NCBI GenBank assembly: GCA_028818375.1
Contig: JAPPOB010000010.1
Location: 1,426,001 to 1,490,000, forward strand
Reading direction: 5' to 3'
Length of the DNA: 64,000 nt
Origin: Anaerolineaceae bacterium
GTDB lineage: Bacteria; Chloroflexota; Anaerolineae; Aggregatilineales; Phototrophicaceae
Shown: one piece after another, positions 18,989 through 27,353 of the stretch
How the letters are laid out: every line of letters starts with the position of its first letter
Position numbering within the stretch: the stretch's first letter is position 1
The notes under the pieces: model-generated
The model's database searches: none
What the model was told of the DNA's origin: nothing
What the model saw: only the letters and a program-made list of their open reading frames with translations
Position numbers and translations under genes: made by a program

Positions 18989-20623
18989 TCAGCGCCAGCC
19001 CGTCCAGCCAGGGCCGCGCAGGACCTGGCCGGGCAGCGCGCCCGTGTGCTCGCCGTCGCGCAGCACCTGCCGGCCGTTGACGAAGACCTGCTGCATGCCG
19101 GTGGCGTAGCGATGCGGGTCCTGCGGCGTGGCGTGGTCCTGCACCTGCGCCGGGTCGAAGACGACCACGTCGGCGAAGTAACCCGGCCGCAGCAGGCCGC
19201 GCCCGCGCAGCTTCAGGTTCTGCGCCGGGAAGCCGCTCAGTTTGCGCACGGCCTCCTCCAGGGTGAGCAGACCCTCGTCGCGCACGTACTTGCCGAGGAC
19301 GCGCGCGAAGGAGCCGTAGGCCCGCGGGTGCGGGATGTTGTTGAGGAAGACGCCCTGCGGCGCCTGCGACTCGGCGTCCGAGCAGAAACTGACCCAGGGC
19401 AACTGCACCTGCCGCCGCAGGTTGTCCTCGTCCATGGCGAAATACATGGTGAAGATGCGGCTGTCGTCCTCAATGATCAGGTCGATCAGCGTTTCGGCGG
19501 CGGAGTCGCTGCCGCGCTGCTGCATGATCTCGGCCAGGGTCACCCCCTGCAAGTGCTGCATTTCGGGTTTGTGCAGGCCGGCCAGCAGGATGTTCTGCGG
19601 CGGCAGCATCAGGGCGCGGTTCTCCCAGTCGCCGCCCGGCCGGGTCATCTCGGCGACGAGGCGGGCGCGGATGTCCGGGTCGCGCAGGCGCGCAATCAGG
19701 GCCATGATGCCCCCTTCGTGCGCCCAGGGCGGAATGCAGGTGTCGAGGCCCGTGCCGGAGTAGGTGTAGCTGTACATGTCGGCCGTGACCGGCAGCCCAC
19801 CCGCGCGCGCCGCCTCCACGGCTGCGATGGCCCCTTCCATGCGATGCCAGTTGGCCGCGCCGCTGGCCTTGAGGTGATAGATCTCGGCCGTCACGCCGGT
19901 CTCGCGGGCGATGGTGACCAGTTCTTCCACCGCCTCCAGCAGGTCGCCGCCCTCGTTGCGGATGTGTGAGATATACATGGCGTCGTGTTCGGCCACGACC
20001 CGCGCCAGCTCGATCAACTCGTCGGTCGCCGCGAAGCAGGCCGGCGCGTAGATCAACGCGGCGGACATGCCCATGGCGCCCTCGCGCAGCGCCCCGCGCA
20101 ACAGACGCTTCATCTCCTCCAGCTCGGCATCAGTCGGGGCGCGGTTCTCACGGCCCATGGCGTGAATCCGCAGCGTGCTGCTGCCCACGAAGGAGGCGAC
20201 GTTGCAGGCCACGCCGCGCGCCACCAGCCATTCCAGGTACTCGCCCAGCGTCGTCCACTCGACGTCGTAGAGGATGTCGCCCTGCGACATGTAGGAGCCC
20301 GGACCGCTCTCCTTCATCGCCGGACTGAGCGGCCCCATCGACTCGCCCTCGCCCATCACCTCCAGGGTCACGCCCTGGCGGATCTCGCTCTGCGAGCGGC
20401 CGTCCTCGATCAGCGATTCGTTCGACCAGCTGAGCATGTTGATAAAACCCGGGGCGACGGCCAGGCCGTCCACGTCCAGCACCCGCGCGGCCTTGACGTC
20501 CTCGTCCGGCGCCGTCAACGCGAGGATGCGCTCGCCGGCCAGGGCAAGGTCCGCCCGCTGCGGCGGGCCGCCGCAGCCGTCGTAGATCGTGCCGCCGCGC
20601 AGCAGCAGGTCGCAGTCCGTCAC
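18989..20623 (-). CDS. D-aminoacylase-like amidohydrolase lacking the HxH motif
   Basis: 544 residues of the N-acyl-D-amino-acid deacylase family: an N-terminal beta sandwich (LLLRGGTIYDGCGG), then the TIM barrel, and a C-terminal GYFADVVVFDP that closes the sandwich. Typical enzymes have PGFIDxHTH at the first barrel strand; here it reads PGFINMLSWSNESL, so the two alpha-site metal histidines are missing. Other ligands look present: YHLKASG, ISHIRNEG and SFCSDAE. GTG 20623 is chosen because AAGGAG stands just upstream and it overlaps the previous stop in GTGA. The reaction is likely hydrolysis of an amide or N-acyl bond, possibly with one metal. Confidence 0.8.
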   Translation of the reverse strand: MTDCDLLLRGGTIYDGCGGPPQRADLALAGERILALTAPDEDVKAARVLDVDGLAVAPGFINMLSWSNESLIEDGRSQSEIRQGVTLEVMGEGESMGPLSPAMKESGPGSYMSQGDILYDVEWTTLGEYLEWLVARGVACNVASFVGSSTLRIHAMGRENRAPTDAELEEMKRLLRGALREGAMGMSAALIYAPACFAATDELIELARVVAEHDAMYISHIRNEGGDLLEAVEELVTIARETGVTAEIYHLKASGAANWHRMEGAIAAVEAARAGGLPVTADMYSYTYSGTGLDTCIPPWAHEGGIMALIARLRDPDIRARLVAEMTRPGGDWENRALMLPPQNILLAGLHKPEMQHLQGVTLAEIMQQRGSDSAAETLIDLIIEDDSRIFTMYFAMDEDNLRRQVQLPWVSFCSDAESQAPQGVFLNNIPHPRAYGSFARVLGKYVRDEGLLTLEEAVRKLSGFPAQNLKLRGRGLLRPGYFADVVVFDPAQVQDHATPQDPHRYATGMQQVFVNGRQVLRDGEHTGALPGQVLRGPGWTGWR

Positions 20624-21363
20624 GGGGGTCTCCTTCGTACGCGTCGGAGCGGCCAGAGGCAGGCCGACAGCACAACCAGGTCCAGCCACTGGTCGCTGCG
20701 CAGCCCGCCCCACTGCGGCACGCGGTCCGCGCGCCAAAAGCCGATGAACAGCATCCCCGCCGCCAGGGTGGCCGTCAGCAGCCAGAAACGATTGCCCTGC
20801 AACCAGCGCCGCCGATGGAACAGGCCCGCCAACAGCAGGGCGGTCACGGCCAGCAACAGGCCGAACAGCGGCGTATTGTAGCGCGGCGCGACGATGCCGT
20901 AGATGTCCGGCAGCTCGGCCACCAGCAGCGGCGAGTGGTTCGCCAGGGTATCGACCTCGCGCCCGTAGCCGCAGCCGGCCGCCATGCAGCCACGCCAGGC
21001 GCCCAGACAGAACAGCGCCGGCGCCGGCGTCAGGGCGTCCAGCAGGGCGGACCAGGCCAGACCTCGCCAGCGAGCCCCCAGCCACAGCCCGGCCAGCGCG
21101 CCCGCCAGGCCACTGTGCCACTCCAGGCCGCCGCTGCTCCAGCGCAGAATGTCCTCCGGCGTGCGCGCGAAATGCTCCAGGTGCAACAGCAGGTGGCCGG
21201 CGCGCGCGGCCAGCAAGCCGGTGGCCAGCGCCAGCAGACAGGCATCCAGCACGGCGGGCGCAGGCCTTGGCCGCTGCCGCAGGGCGACGGCGCCGGCCAG
21301 CAGGATGGCCAGCGCCAGCGTCAGGCTGAAGGTCTGCACCTGCCAGGGGCCGATGGCGGTCAT
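20620..21363 (-). CDS. Prolipoprotein diacylglyceryl transferase-like membrane protein
   Basis: A 247-residue polytopic protein with about seven hydrophobic segments. It contains GGLEWHSGLAGALAG and GCMAAGCGYGREVD, which correspond to the HGGL-type and GC..GC regions of Lgt, the enzyme that attaches diacylglycerol to lipobox cysteines. The spacing and several canonical residues differ, so it may be a paralogue with altered specificity rather than the housekeeping Lgt. It overlaps the D-aminoacylase-like gene by four bases. The nearby HtrA-like protein has a lipobox and could be a substrate if this enzyme is active. Confidence 0.7.
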   Translation of the reverse strand: MTAIGPWQVQTFSLTLALAILLAGAVALRQRPRPAPAVLDACLLALATGLLAARAGHLLLHLEHFARTPEDILRWSSGGLEWHSGLAGALAGLWLGARWRGLAWSALLDALTPAPALFCLGAWRGCMAAGCGYGREVDTLANHSPLLVAELPDIYGIVAPRYNTPLFGLLLAVTALLLAGLFHRRRWLQGNRFWLLTATLAAGMLFIGFWRADRVPQWGGLRSDQWLDLVVLSACLWPLRRVRRRPP

Positions 21364-21450
21364 GGGGCCGGCCCGGCATTCTGCAACCGGAGACCTGTGA
21401 CGGGCGTATTAAAAGGGCGCAAGAATCGCTCGCGAAGGGCGGAGGGGCGG

Positions 21451-21478
21451 TTCACATCGGGGATGCCCATGCTATAAT
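21451..21478 (+). promoter_or_regulatory. Strong promoter of the SPFH-dnaJ-htrA-GNAT operon
   Basis: -35 TTCACA (21451-21456), 16-base spacer, -10 TATAAT (21473-21478) preceded by TGC as an extended -10. It leaves a leader of about 115 bases. AGGCCTGACGGCCT (about 21536-21549) in the leader can form a small hairpin. Confidence 0.75.
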
Positions 21479-21598
21479 CGCCGCAGATTGTAGCATTCGC
21501 CCCGACCTTTCGTTCACCGGAGGCACGCGCCCGCGAGGCCTGACGGCCTGTCAACCATGGCAAGGCGCGCCGGAATTACAAGCACAGGAGAGTAAAAC

Positions 21599-22636
21599 AT
21601 GGGTGGTATCAGTTCACTGCTGGGCGCGGTGGCCCTCGTCGGCTTTCTGGTCTTCCTGGGCGGCATCGGCCTGGTGGTGGTGGCGGCCTCGCAGGGTCGC
21701 AACTTCCGCAGCGGCGTGTCGCTGGCCGGCATCGGCCTCGTCATCGGCCTGGCCTTCAGCGTCATCAGCCAGGGCATCCTGATCGTTGCGCCGCAGGAAG
21801 TCGCTGTCATCTTCAATACGATCAACGGTGAGTTGGAAGACCCGCCGCGGCGTTCCGGTACCTCCATCGTGATCCCCGTGCTGCAATCCTACACGATATA
21901 CCCCATCGAGCAGCTGGAATACACCATGTCCAGCGCCCCCGGTGAGGGCCAGCGCGCCGCAGCGGACGACTCGGTCGAGGGCCGCTCGGTCGATGGTCAG
22001 GTGGTCTTCCTCGACATCACCGTCATCTACAGCATCGACCCCCTGCAGGCCAACCTGGTGCACCAACGCTGGCGCAACCGCTATCAGGACGAGTTCATCC
22101 GGCCGGCCGTGCGCGGTCTGGCGCGTGACGTTATCTCGCGTTTCCGCGCCGAGGACATCTTTGGCACCCGTCGTACCGAGGTGCGCGATGAAATCGACAG
22201 TCAGTTGCGGGTCCGCATGGCTGCCGAGGGTTTCGACCTCAGCAGCCTGATCGTGCGTAACGTCTCCTTCTCCGTCGAGTTCGCCAGCGCCATCGAGCAG
22301 CGCGAAATCGCCGAGCAGGAACGTATCCGCGCCCTGGATGAAGCTGAACGTCTGCGCGTACAGGCCAGGGGTAGCCGCGACGCCGAGATCACCCGCGCCG
22401 AAGGTGAGGCCGAGGCCATCGTGTTGCGCGCCCAGGCCCAGGCCGAAGCCCTGCGCCTCGTGAGTGAGCAACTGGCCGCCAACCCCTCGCTGATCCAGTA
22501 CGAGTACATCCAGAACCTGGCCGACAACATCAACCTGGCGCTGGTGCCCTCCAACAGCCCCTTCCTCTTCGACTTTGACAGCCTGGCCGAGGCCCAGGCG
22601 GGCTTCGTGGCGCCGGAGGTGCCGGAAGACTCCTAG
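21599..22636 (+). CDS. SPFH/Band 7 (prohibitin-like) membrane protein
   Basis: 345 residues. Two N-terminal hydrophobic segments (about 5-29 and 41-62) are followed by the Band 7 domain, with VAPQEVAVIFNTINGELEDPPRRSG and VFLDITVIYSIDP. A long charged coiled coil then runs from about 225 to 285, rich in Ala, Glu and Arg. SPFH proteins form oligomeric scaffolds that organise membrane microdomains and often hold proteases such as FtsH or HtrA. The gene heads an operon with dnaJ and an HtrA protease, which fits membrane quality control. AGGAG at 21586-21590 sets the ATG. Confidence 0.9.
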   Translation: MGGISSLLGAVALVGFLVFLGGIGLVVVAASQGRNFRSGVSLAGIGLVIGLAFSVISQGILIVAPQEVAVIFNTINGELEDPPRRSGTSIVIPVLQSYTIYPIEQLEYTMSSAPGEGQRAAADDSVEGRSVDGQVVFLDITVIYSIDPLQANLVHQRWRNRYQDEFIRPAVRGLARDVISRFRAEDIFGTRRTEVRDEIDSQLRVRMAAEGFDLSSLIVRNVSFSVEFASAIEQREIAEQERIRALDEAERLRVQARGSRDAEITRAEGEAEAIVLRAQAQAEALRLVSEQLAANPSLIQYEYIQNLADNINLALVPSNSPFLFDFDSLAEAQAGFVAPEVPEDS

Positions 22637-22664
22637 GGGAGGGCAACCAGGTCGCTCCGGACAT

Positions 22665-22702
22665 TGCCGCGGGACGGATTCGAAAGGATCCGTCCCGCGG
22701 CA
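22665..22702 (+). repeat. Perfect 15-bp stem-loop between the SPFH and dnaJ genes
   Basis: TGCCGCGGGACGGAT (22665-22679) pairs with its exact reverse complement at 22688-22702 around an 8-base loop. It lies in a 93-base intercistronic gap and is followed by GCGACAGTTTG, too few Ts for a standard terminator. It may attenuate transcription or protect the SPFH mRNA 3' end. Confidence 0.8.
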
Positions 22703-22729
22703 GCGACAGTTTGATCGCGGAGATGAAGC

Positions 22730-23581
22730 ATGGAACGCGATCCCTACAAGGTGCTCGGCGTCAGCCGGGATGCCGGCGACGAAGACATCAAGAAAGCTTT
22801 CCGTCGACTGGCCAAACGCTGGCATCCTGACGCCAACCCGGACAAGCCGGAAGCCGAGGCGCGCTTCAAGGAAATCAGCGTCGCCTACGAAATCCTTGAA
22901 GACCCCGAAAAACGCAAACTCTACGACCGCTACGGCCACAACTTCGCCAATATCGCCGGCAACGGGGCCGCCGGCGCCGGCCACGCCCAGGGCTTTGACG
23001 ACGCCTCGCTGCAGGACATCCTCGAGGGTTTGTTTGGCAACAGTGGCCGCGGAGCCGGACGCGCGCGACCGTCCCGCGGGCAGAGCATCGAAAGGTCGCT
23101 GGCCATCAACCTGCAGGAGGCCTGGAGCGGCGCCAGCCGCCGCATCCGCCATGGCGGGCGCAGCATCGACGTCAGTATCCCGCGGGGCGCCCGCGATGGC
23201 ACGAAGGTGCGCCTCGCGGGCGAGGGCGAACCGGACCCCTTCGGCGGCCCGCCCGGCGATCTCTTTCTCATCATCGAGGTGCTGCCGCACGAACGCTTCA
23301 GCCGCGACGGCGACAACCTCGAGGCCGAGGTGCCGCTGGACATGTTTACCGCGCTGCTGGGCGGCGAGGTGGAGGTGCCCACCCTGTCCGGCAGCGTGCG
23401 TCTCAAGGTGCCGCCCGGCACGCAGTCCGGCCGCCGTTTCCGCCTCAGCGGGCGCGGTATGCCCCTGCTGCGACGAAAGGACCAGTTCGGCGACCTGCTG
23501 GCGCGCGTGCGGGTCACCGTGCCCACCCGGCTCAACGCCGAACAGCGCCGCCTCGCCGAAGAGCTGCGCGACAGCCTGTGA
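22730..23581 (+). CDS. DnaJ-family co-chaperone, CbpA-type (no zinc finger)
   Basis: 283 residues. The J-domain is at 1-70 with the essential HPD in RWHPDANP, which stimulates Hsp70 ATPase. A short Gly-rich linker (to about 115) follows, then two C-terminal substrate-binding beta domains (SLAINLQEAWSG to GDLFLIIEVLPHERF, and LEAEVPLDMFTALLGG). The Cys-rich zinc domain of DnaJ proper is absent, as in CbpA/DjlA-like paralogues. The Hsp70-like protein at 31713-33539 is a possible but unproven partner. The stop overlaps the next start in GTGA. Confidence 0.92.
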   Translation: MERDPYKVLGVSRDAGDEDIKKAFRRLAKRWHPDANPDKPEAEARFKEISVAYEILEDPEKRKLYDRYGHNFANIAGNGAAGAGHAQGFDDASLQDILEGLFGNSGRGAGRARPSRGQSIERSLAINLQEAWSGASRRIRHGGRSIDVSIPRGARDGTKVRLAGEGEPDPFGGPPGDLFLIIEVLPHERFSRDGDNLEAEVPLDMFTALLGGEVEVPTLSGSVRLKVPPGTQSGRRFRLSGRGMPLLRRKDQFGDLLARVRVTVPTRLNAEQRRLAEELRDSL

Positions 23582-24792
23582 GCGGCCTGCGCCGCGCCCT
23601 GATCAGCCTGCTGCTCCTGACCTGCGCCTGCCAGGCGATTCAACTGCCGCTTCCCGCCACTCCCGCGCCGACCCCCTCCCGTCCCACACCGGCGGCAGTC
23701 GCCGACGCGCCCACCCGCGGCGAGGCAGGGGTCGCTGACGAGGGTCTGTTGACCGCGCTCTACGAACGCGTCGCGCCCGCCGTCGTCGCCATCTCCGTTT
23801 ACGCGGCCCCGGGCGACACTATGGGCCAGAAGCGGGGCTCCGGCTTCCTCATGGACGCCATGGGCCACATCGTGACCAACGCGCACGTCATCCGCGACGC
23901 CGACCGCCTCGAGGTCGTGTTTCACGACGGCCGCATCGCCCCGGCCGCCCTGCGCGGCGCCGATGGCGCCAGCGACCTGGCCCTGCTGCAGGTCGACGCG
24001 GCCGCCGTCGCCGGGTTGAGCTCCCTGGTGTTGGCCGACTCCGATGCGCTGCGTCCCGGCCAGCGCGTGGTGGTCATCGGCAACCCCTTCGGCCTCAACA
24101 ACTCGATGACCCAGGGTATCATCAGCGCCACCGGTCGCCAGTTGCCGCCGGCCCTGCTGACTGACGCCGGCCTGCCGCAGGGTTTCAGCAACCCCGCCGT
24201 CCTCCAGCTGGACGCCCGCATCAGCTCCGGCAATTCGGGCGGCCCCGTCGTCAATGCGCGTGGCGAGGTCATCGGCGTGGCCACGGCCATTCGCAGCGCC
24301 GGCGGTGGCTTCCAGGGCGTGGGCTTCGCCGTCCCGGCCAACACCTTGCGCCGCGTCGCGCCCGAACTCATCGAGCGCGGCAGCGTCCGCTACGCCTGGC
24401 TGGGGATTTCGACCCAGCGCGAGGAAGACGGCTTCAGCGTGGCCGCCCTGGTCGAGGCCCTGGGCCTCACGACCAACAAGGGCGTGCTCATCGATCGCGT
24501 CCACCGCGATTCCCCCGCGCAACTGGCCGGTCTGCGCGGCGGCTCGGAACGGGTCATGCTGCGGGGCGTAGAGGTCTGCGCCGGTGGCGACATCATCGTG
24601 GCGATCAACGACCATTTCGTGAACAACCTCGACGAACTGCTCGCCTGGCTGGTCAGCTACGGCCGCCCGGGCGACGAGGTGACGCTGCTCGTCGTGCGCG
24701 GCGAGGAGACGCTCGAATTGTCGCTGTCGCTGGGCGCGCGGCCCCGCCCGGGCGATGACCTGGCCCCCGCCGACTGCGCGGACGGCCCATGA
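23578..24792 (+). CDS. HtrA/DegP-type serine protease, lipoprotein
   Basis: 404 residues. The N-terminus MSGLRRALISLLLLTCAC is a signal peptide with a lipobox-like cysteine (C16 or C18), followed by a Pro/Thr-rich linker, so the protein is probably anchored outside the membrane. The trypsin-like domain has the full triad: H103 in TNAHVI, D133 in ASDLALL and S220 in SSGNSGGP. One PDZ domain follows from about 275, with a Cys-containing loop VEVCAGGDIIVAIND. Proteases of this family degrade or refold misfolded envelope proteins. It starts with GTG in a 4-base overlap with dnaJ and ends in ATGA with the next gene, showing tight coupling. Confidence 0.93.
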   Translation: MSGLRRALISLLLLTCACQAIQLPLPATPAPTPSRPTPAAVADAPTRGEAGVADEGLLTALYERVAPAVVAISVYAAPGDTMGQKRGSGFLMDAMGHIVTNAHVIRDADRLEVVFHDGRIAPAALRGADGASDLALLQVDAAAVAGLSSLVLADSDALRPGQRVVVIGNPFGLNNSMTQGIISATGRQLPPALLTDAGLPQGFSNPAVLQLDARISSGNSGGPVVNARGEVIGVATAIRSAGGGFQGVGFAVPANTLRRVAPELIERGSVRYAWLGISTQREEDGFSVAALVEALGLTTNKGVLIDRVHRDSPAQLAGLRGGSERVMLRGVEVCAGGDIIVAINDHFVNNLDELLAWLVSYGRPGDEVTLLVVRGEETLELSLSLGARPRPGDDLAPADCADGP

Positions 24793-25343
24793 TCAACTCG
24801 GTGCTGGAAACGGAACGCCTTGTCCTGCGCCCGCTGAAGGCCGACGACGCGGCGGCCATCGCCCGCCTCGCCGGAGACTGGCGCGTCGCCTGGCCGATCC
24901 CCACCATTCCGCATCCCTACAGCCTGGACAGGGCGCGCGATTTCCTCCGCGCTGCGCGGCGCGGCGCCGCTGAAGGCAGTGAGTACCCCTTCGCCATAAC
25001 ACGCCGGCCGGAACCTGAGCTAATCGGCGTCATCAGCCTGCGCCCGCAGAAGGGCCACAGCGCGGAGACCGGTTACTGGATGGGCGTCCCCTTTTGGGGC
25101 CAGGGGTACATGAGCGAGGCGCTTGGGGCCATCATCCGCCACACCTTCTGTGACCTGCAGTTGCAGCGCGTCTACGCCTGGCACATTGGCAGCAATCCGG
25201 CTTCCGGCCGCGTCATGCAAAAGGCCGGCATGCGCCACGAGGCCTGTTTGCGCCGGCACGTGCTGCACCGCGGCGAGGTGGAGGACCAAGTTTACTACGG
25301 CCTGCTGCGCGAGGAATTCCTGGCTTCAGGCAAAGGCTGCTAG
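24789..25343 (+). CDS. GNAT-family acetyltransferase, RimJ/RimL-like
   Basis: 184 residues. The beginning ETERLVLRPLKADDAAAI and the acetyl-CoA segment GYWMGVPFWGQGYMSEALGAII followed by NPASGRVMQKAGM are typical of the RimJ/RimL subgroup, which acetylates protein N-termini or small-molecule amines. The target is unknown. It is the last gene of the SPFH operon, overlapping the protease gene by four bases. Its stop codon shares CTAG with the convergent Nfu-like gene. Confidence 0.88.
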   Translation: MINSVLETERLVLRPLKADDAAAIARLAGDWRVAWPIPTIPHPYSLDRARDFLRAARRGAAEGSEYPFAITRRPEPELIGVISLRPQKGHSAETGYWMGVPFWGQGYMSEALGAIIRHTFCDLQLQRVYAWHIGSNPASGRVMQKAGMRHEACLRRHVLHRGEVEDQVYYGLLREEFLASGKGC

Positions 25344-25621
25344 AGAAAGAAGTCGCGCAGAGCCGCGCGCAGGGCGTCGACGATTTCTTCCTGCGTGTAT
25401 TCCGGCAGGTAGCGCACCAGCAGACTGTCCTCTTCGATGGTCAGTTCAGCGATGCCGGGCACGTTGTCGTATAGCGTCTGCGCAAGGGTCGAACCGGTCT
25501 CGCCCGCCGCCAGGTCCGCATAGAATTCGCGGCCGGCCGCGGTCAGTTGCTGGTTGGTGTAGATCTCGACGAGGTCCGCTTCCTCGCCCGGCTCGCTCTC
25601 CACGGTGACGTACTCGGACAT
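25340..25621 (-). CDS. Nfu/NifU N-terminal-like domain protein
   Basis: 93 residues. The pattern of an N-terminal strand, then AAGETGSTLAQTLYDNVPGIAEL, EEDSLLVRYLPEYTQEEIVDALRAAL and a C-terminal aromatic tail resembles the Nfu N-terminal domain found next to iron-sulfur cluster carriers. No cysteine is present, so it cannot hold a cluster itself. The gene is 1 base downstream of the MOSC gene, suggesting joint expression and perhaps a link to sulfur or molybdenum cofactor handling. The match is by pattern only. Confidence 0.6.
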   Translation of the reverse strand: MSEYVTVESEPGEEADLVEIYTNQQLTAAGREFYADLAAGETGSTLAQTLYDNVPGIAELTIEEDSLLVRYLPEYTQEEIVDALRAALRDFFL

Positions 25622-25622
25622 T

Positions 25623-26081
25623 TCACAGGACCTGGACGCGGTCTCCCCGCGCGATGGCGCCATCCTGCACCACACGCGCCATCATGCCCAGCCGTCCCGC
25701 CACCTGGGTCGCCGGGCGTCCCTGGATGGTCTCGAAGCGTTCGCAGCCGGTGCGCGGCTCCACCAGTTCGATCACCGCCTGCTCGCCCAGTTGCAGACGG
25801 GTGCCGCTGGCCAGACTCTCCAGCGGTTCGTCCAGATCGCCGATGACCAGTTGCTCGCCCATCTCTCCCGGGCCGGTGCGCAGGCCCTCCGCGCCGAGCG
25901 CGTCCAGCGAGTCGCGCCCCATGACGTTGAGCTGGCGCTTCGGATGCCGCCCCTTGCGGTCGCCGCGAATGCCGCCGCCGGTATACAGTTCCGCTCGTTC
26001 GAGTTCCACGCGGGCGTAGTGATCGGCGGGCGAAGCCGGCATGTCGGCGGGCCGGTATACGATGCTGACGATATGGGGCAT
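25623..26081 (-). CDS. MOSC-domain protein
   Basis: 152 residues. MOSC domains (molybdenum-cofactor sulfurase C-terminal) carry sulfur on a conserved cysteine. Here the family features are GGGIRGDRKGRHPKRQLNVM, GEMGEQLVI and the cysteine in EPRTGCERF. ATG 26081 is preceded by GGAGGA at the right distance; an earlier in-frame ATG has no site. The substrate is unknown. Its neighbours are the Nfu-like gene downstream and the kinase-like gene upstream, all on one strand with gaps of 1 and 32 bases. Confidence 0.85.
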   Translation of the reverse strand: MPHIVSIVYRPADMPASPADHYARVELERAELYTGGGIRGDRKGRHPKRQLNVMGRDSLDALGAEGLRTGPGEMGEQLVIGDLDEPLESLASGTRLQLGEQAVIELVEPRTGCERFETIQGRPATQVAGRLGMMARVVQDGAIARGDRVQVL

Positions 26082-26113
26082 GGGGTCCTCCCTGCGCTCC
26101 TCTGCGGCTGCCA

Positions 26114-27238
26114 TCAGGGGATGACGCGCCGGTTTAACATGTCAGTGACGCTTTTTACGAGACGACGCAATTCCAGTTCCATGTCTTCGCTGACGCCTTC
26201 CAGAATGGCCGCCTCGCGGAAGTGCTCGCGCGCCGCGCGCAACTGCTCCTGACCGCCGCGCAATTCACTCAGCCCCTGGCAGAGCCGGTCGCGCGCGTCG
26301 CGGCTGGCCACGCTGGCGTAGGCCGCCGGGAAGTCGCGTCCCAGCGCCGCGCCCGCCTCCTGCACCGCTTCAAGAAAGTCGTCCACCGTCGCCAGTTCAT
26401 GGGCGGCGCCGCGCTGCAGCAGCGAGCGGATCCCCGGGCTCAGGGTGGGCTCCACCCCGAAGTCCAGTTCGCGAATGTCGCTGTAGCGGCCCTCCACGTC
26501 GTTGAGCGTGCCGGGTTGCGGTCGCAGCGAACCCTGGCGTGGCGACAGACCGGTGAACACCGGATACAGGATGCCCACGCAGAGGTTGTGGATGTCCGTG
26601 CGGAATTGCTGGTTGGCATCGATCATGCTTTCCAGCTGACGTGAACTGTTGAAATCGATCACCTGCAACCGCGTGCCGTCCCAGTAGACGTGCTCCAGCT
26701 TGTGGTCCAGGTAGACGACGTCTTGCTGATGCGCCAGGCGCAGCATGCTGGCAAACTGCAAGGCCAGCGCGATGCCCTCCTCACTGGGCAGACGCCGGCG
26801 AATGCCGGACTGGTTGGGCTTCATCAGATAAAGCAGATTGCGCGTGCGCGGCAGGTTGCGCAGCGCCAGCCAGGGCCGCCAGCGCTTGCGCGAACGTTCC
26901 TCCAGAGCGTCGACGAAGGCCTCGACGTTAAGGCCATGTGCGACGATTTCACCCCGATGCGGCTGATCGCCGTCGCTGTCGATGAAGCCGCAATCCAGCA
27001 GGTCAACCGCCTGCGGGCTCTCCGCCAGCTTTTGCAGGATCTGCGCCTCGTTGCCGAAGGCGCGGTACTCCCAGCGCAGGCGGCCGTCGGGCGCCAGGTG
27101 TTCGCCGCGCATCACCTTGAAGGCCACCGTCTCGCCGGTCAGTTGATTGCCGGCGTCCATCACGCGCGCGTAATGACCGAGGGCGAAGGTGTCGATGAAG
27201 TTGCCGATGCGGTAGCGCGCCGCCAGGGACTGACTCAT
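26114..27238 (-). CDS. Atypical Ser/Thr protein kinase-like protein
   Basis: 374 residues with a divergent kinase fold. The ATP-lysine is K41 in VAFKVM, and the catalytic loop reads YLDHKLEHV (D178 and K180 present, H183 where Asn is normal). The DFG motif is DFN (195-197), and TDIHNLCVGILYPVFTG matches the alpha-F region. The Gly-rich loop is not recognisable. The last 90 residues are helical, with no membrane segment. Activity is possible but altered metal binding is expected. The gene is divergent from the degenerate PBP gene with 115 bases between starts; bacterial PASTA-type kinases often regulate cell-wall synthesis, but no PASTA domain is present here. Confidence 0.75.
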   Translation of the reverse strand: MSQSLAARYRIGNFIDTFALGHYARVMDAGNQLTGETVAFKVMRGEHLAPDGRLRWEYRAFGNEAQILQKLAESPQAVDLLDCGFIDSDGDQPHRGEIVAHGLNVEAFVDALEERSRKRWRPWLALRNLPRTRNLLYLMKPNQSGIRRRLPSEEGIALALQFASMLRLAHQQDVVYLDHKLEHVYWDGTRLQVIDFNSSRQLESMIDANQQFRTDIHNLCVGILYPVFTGLSPRQGSLRPQPGTLNDVEGRYSDIRELDFGVEPTLSPGIRSLLQRGAAHELATVDDFLEAVQEAGAALGRDFPAAYASVASRDARDRLCQGLSELRGGQEQLRAAREHFREAAILEGVSEDMELELRRLVKSVTDMLNRRVIP

Positions 27239-27291
27239 GGCTACAGTCTATCCGCTTTGGCGCATTCCTCACATGGTGAGACCGGCCCAGG

Positions 27292-27321
27292 TTGCATTTT
27301 GGCCCCCGTCGGGCGTAAAAT
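27292..27321 (+). promoter_or_regulatory. Promoter of the PBP-like gene
   Basis: -35 TTGCAT (27292-27297), 18-base spacer, -10 TAAAAT (27316-27321). A transcript from about 27328 would have a 26-base leader before ATG 27354, which argues against the longer in-frame start at 27237. Confidence 0.6.
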
Positions 27322-27353
27322 GTCGTTCCCAAAGGAAAGCCCGGCCACGGCCA

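Noticed and set aside
18989..21379. One continuous 796-codon frame covering the D-aminoacylase-like and Lgt-like genes
   Set aside because: The upstream third is the wrong frame of the Lgt-like gene. A good AAGGAG and GTG at 20623 start the deacylase, and the Lgt-like gene is in another frame with GTGA overlap.
27237..27353. A longer start for the PBP-like protein at 27237
   Set aside because: It would overlap the kinase start region, and a promoter lies at 27292-27321 inside it.
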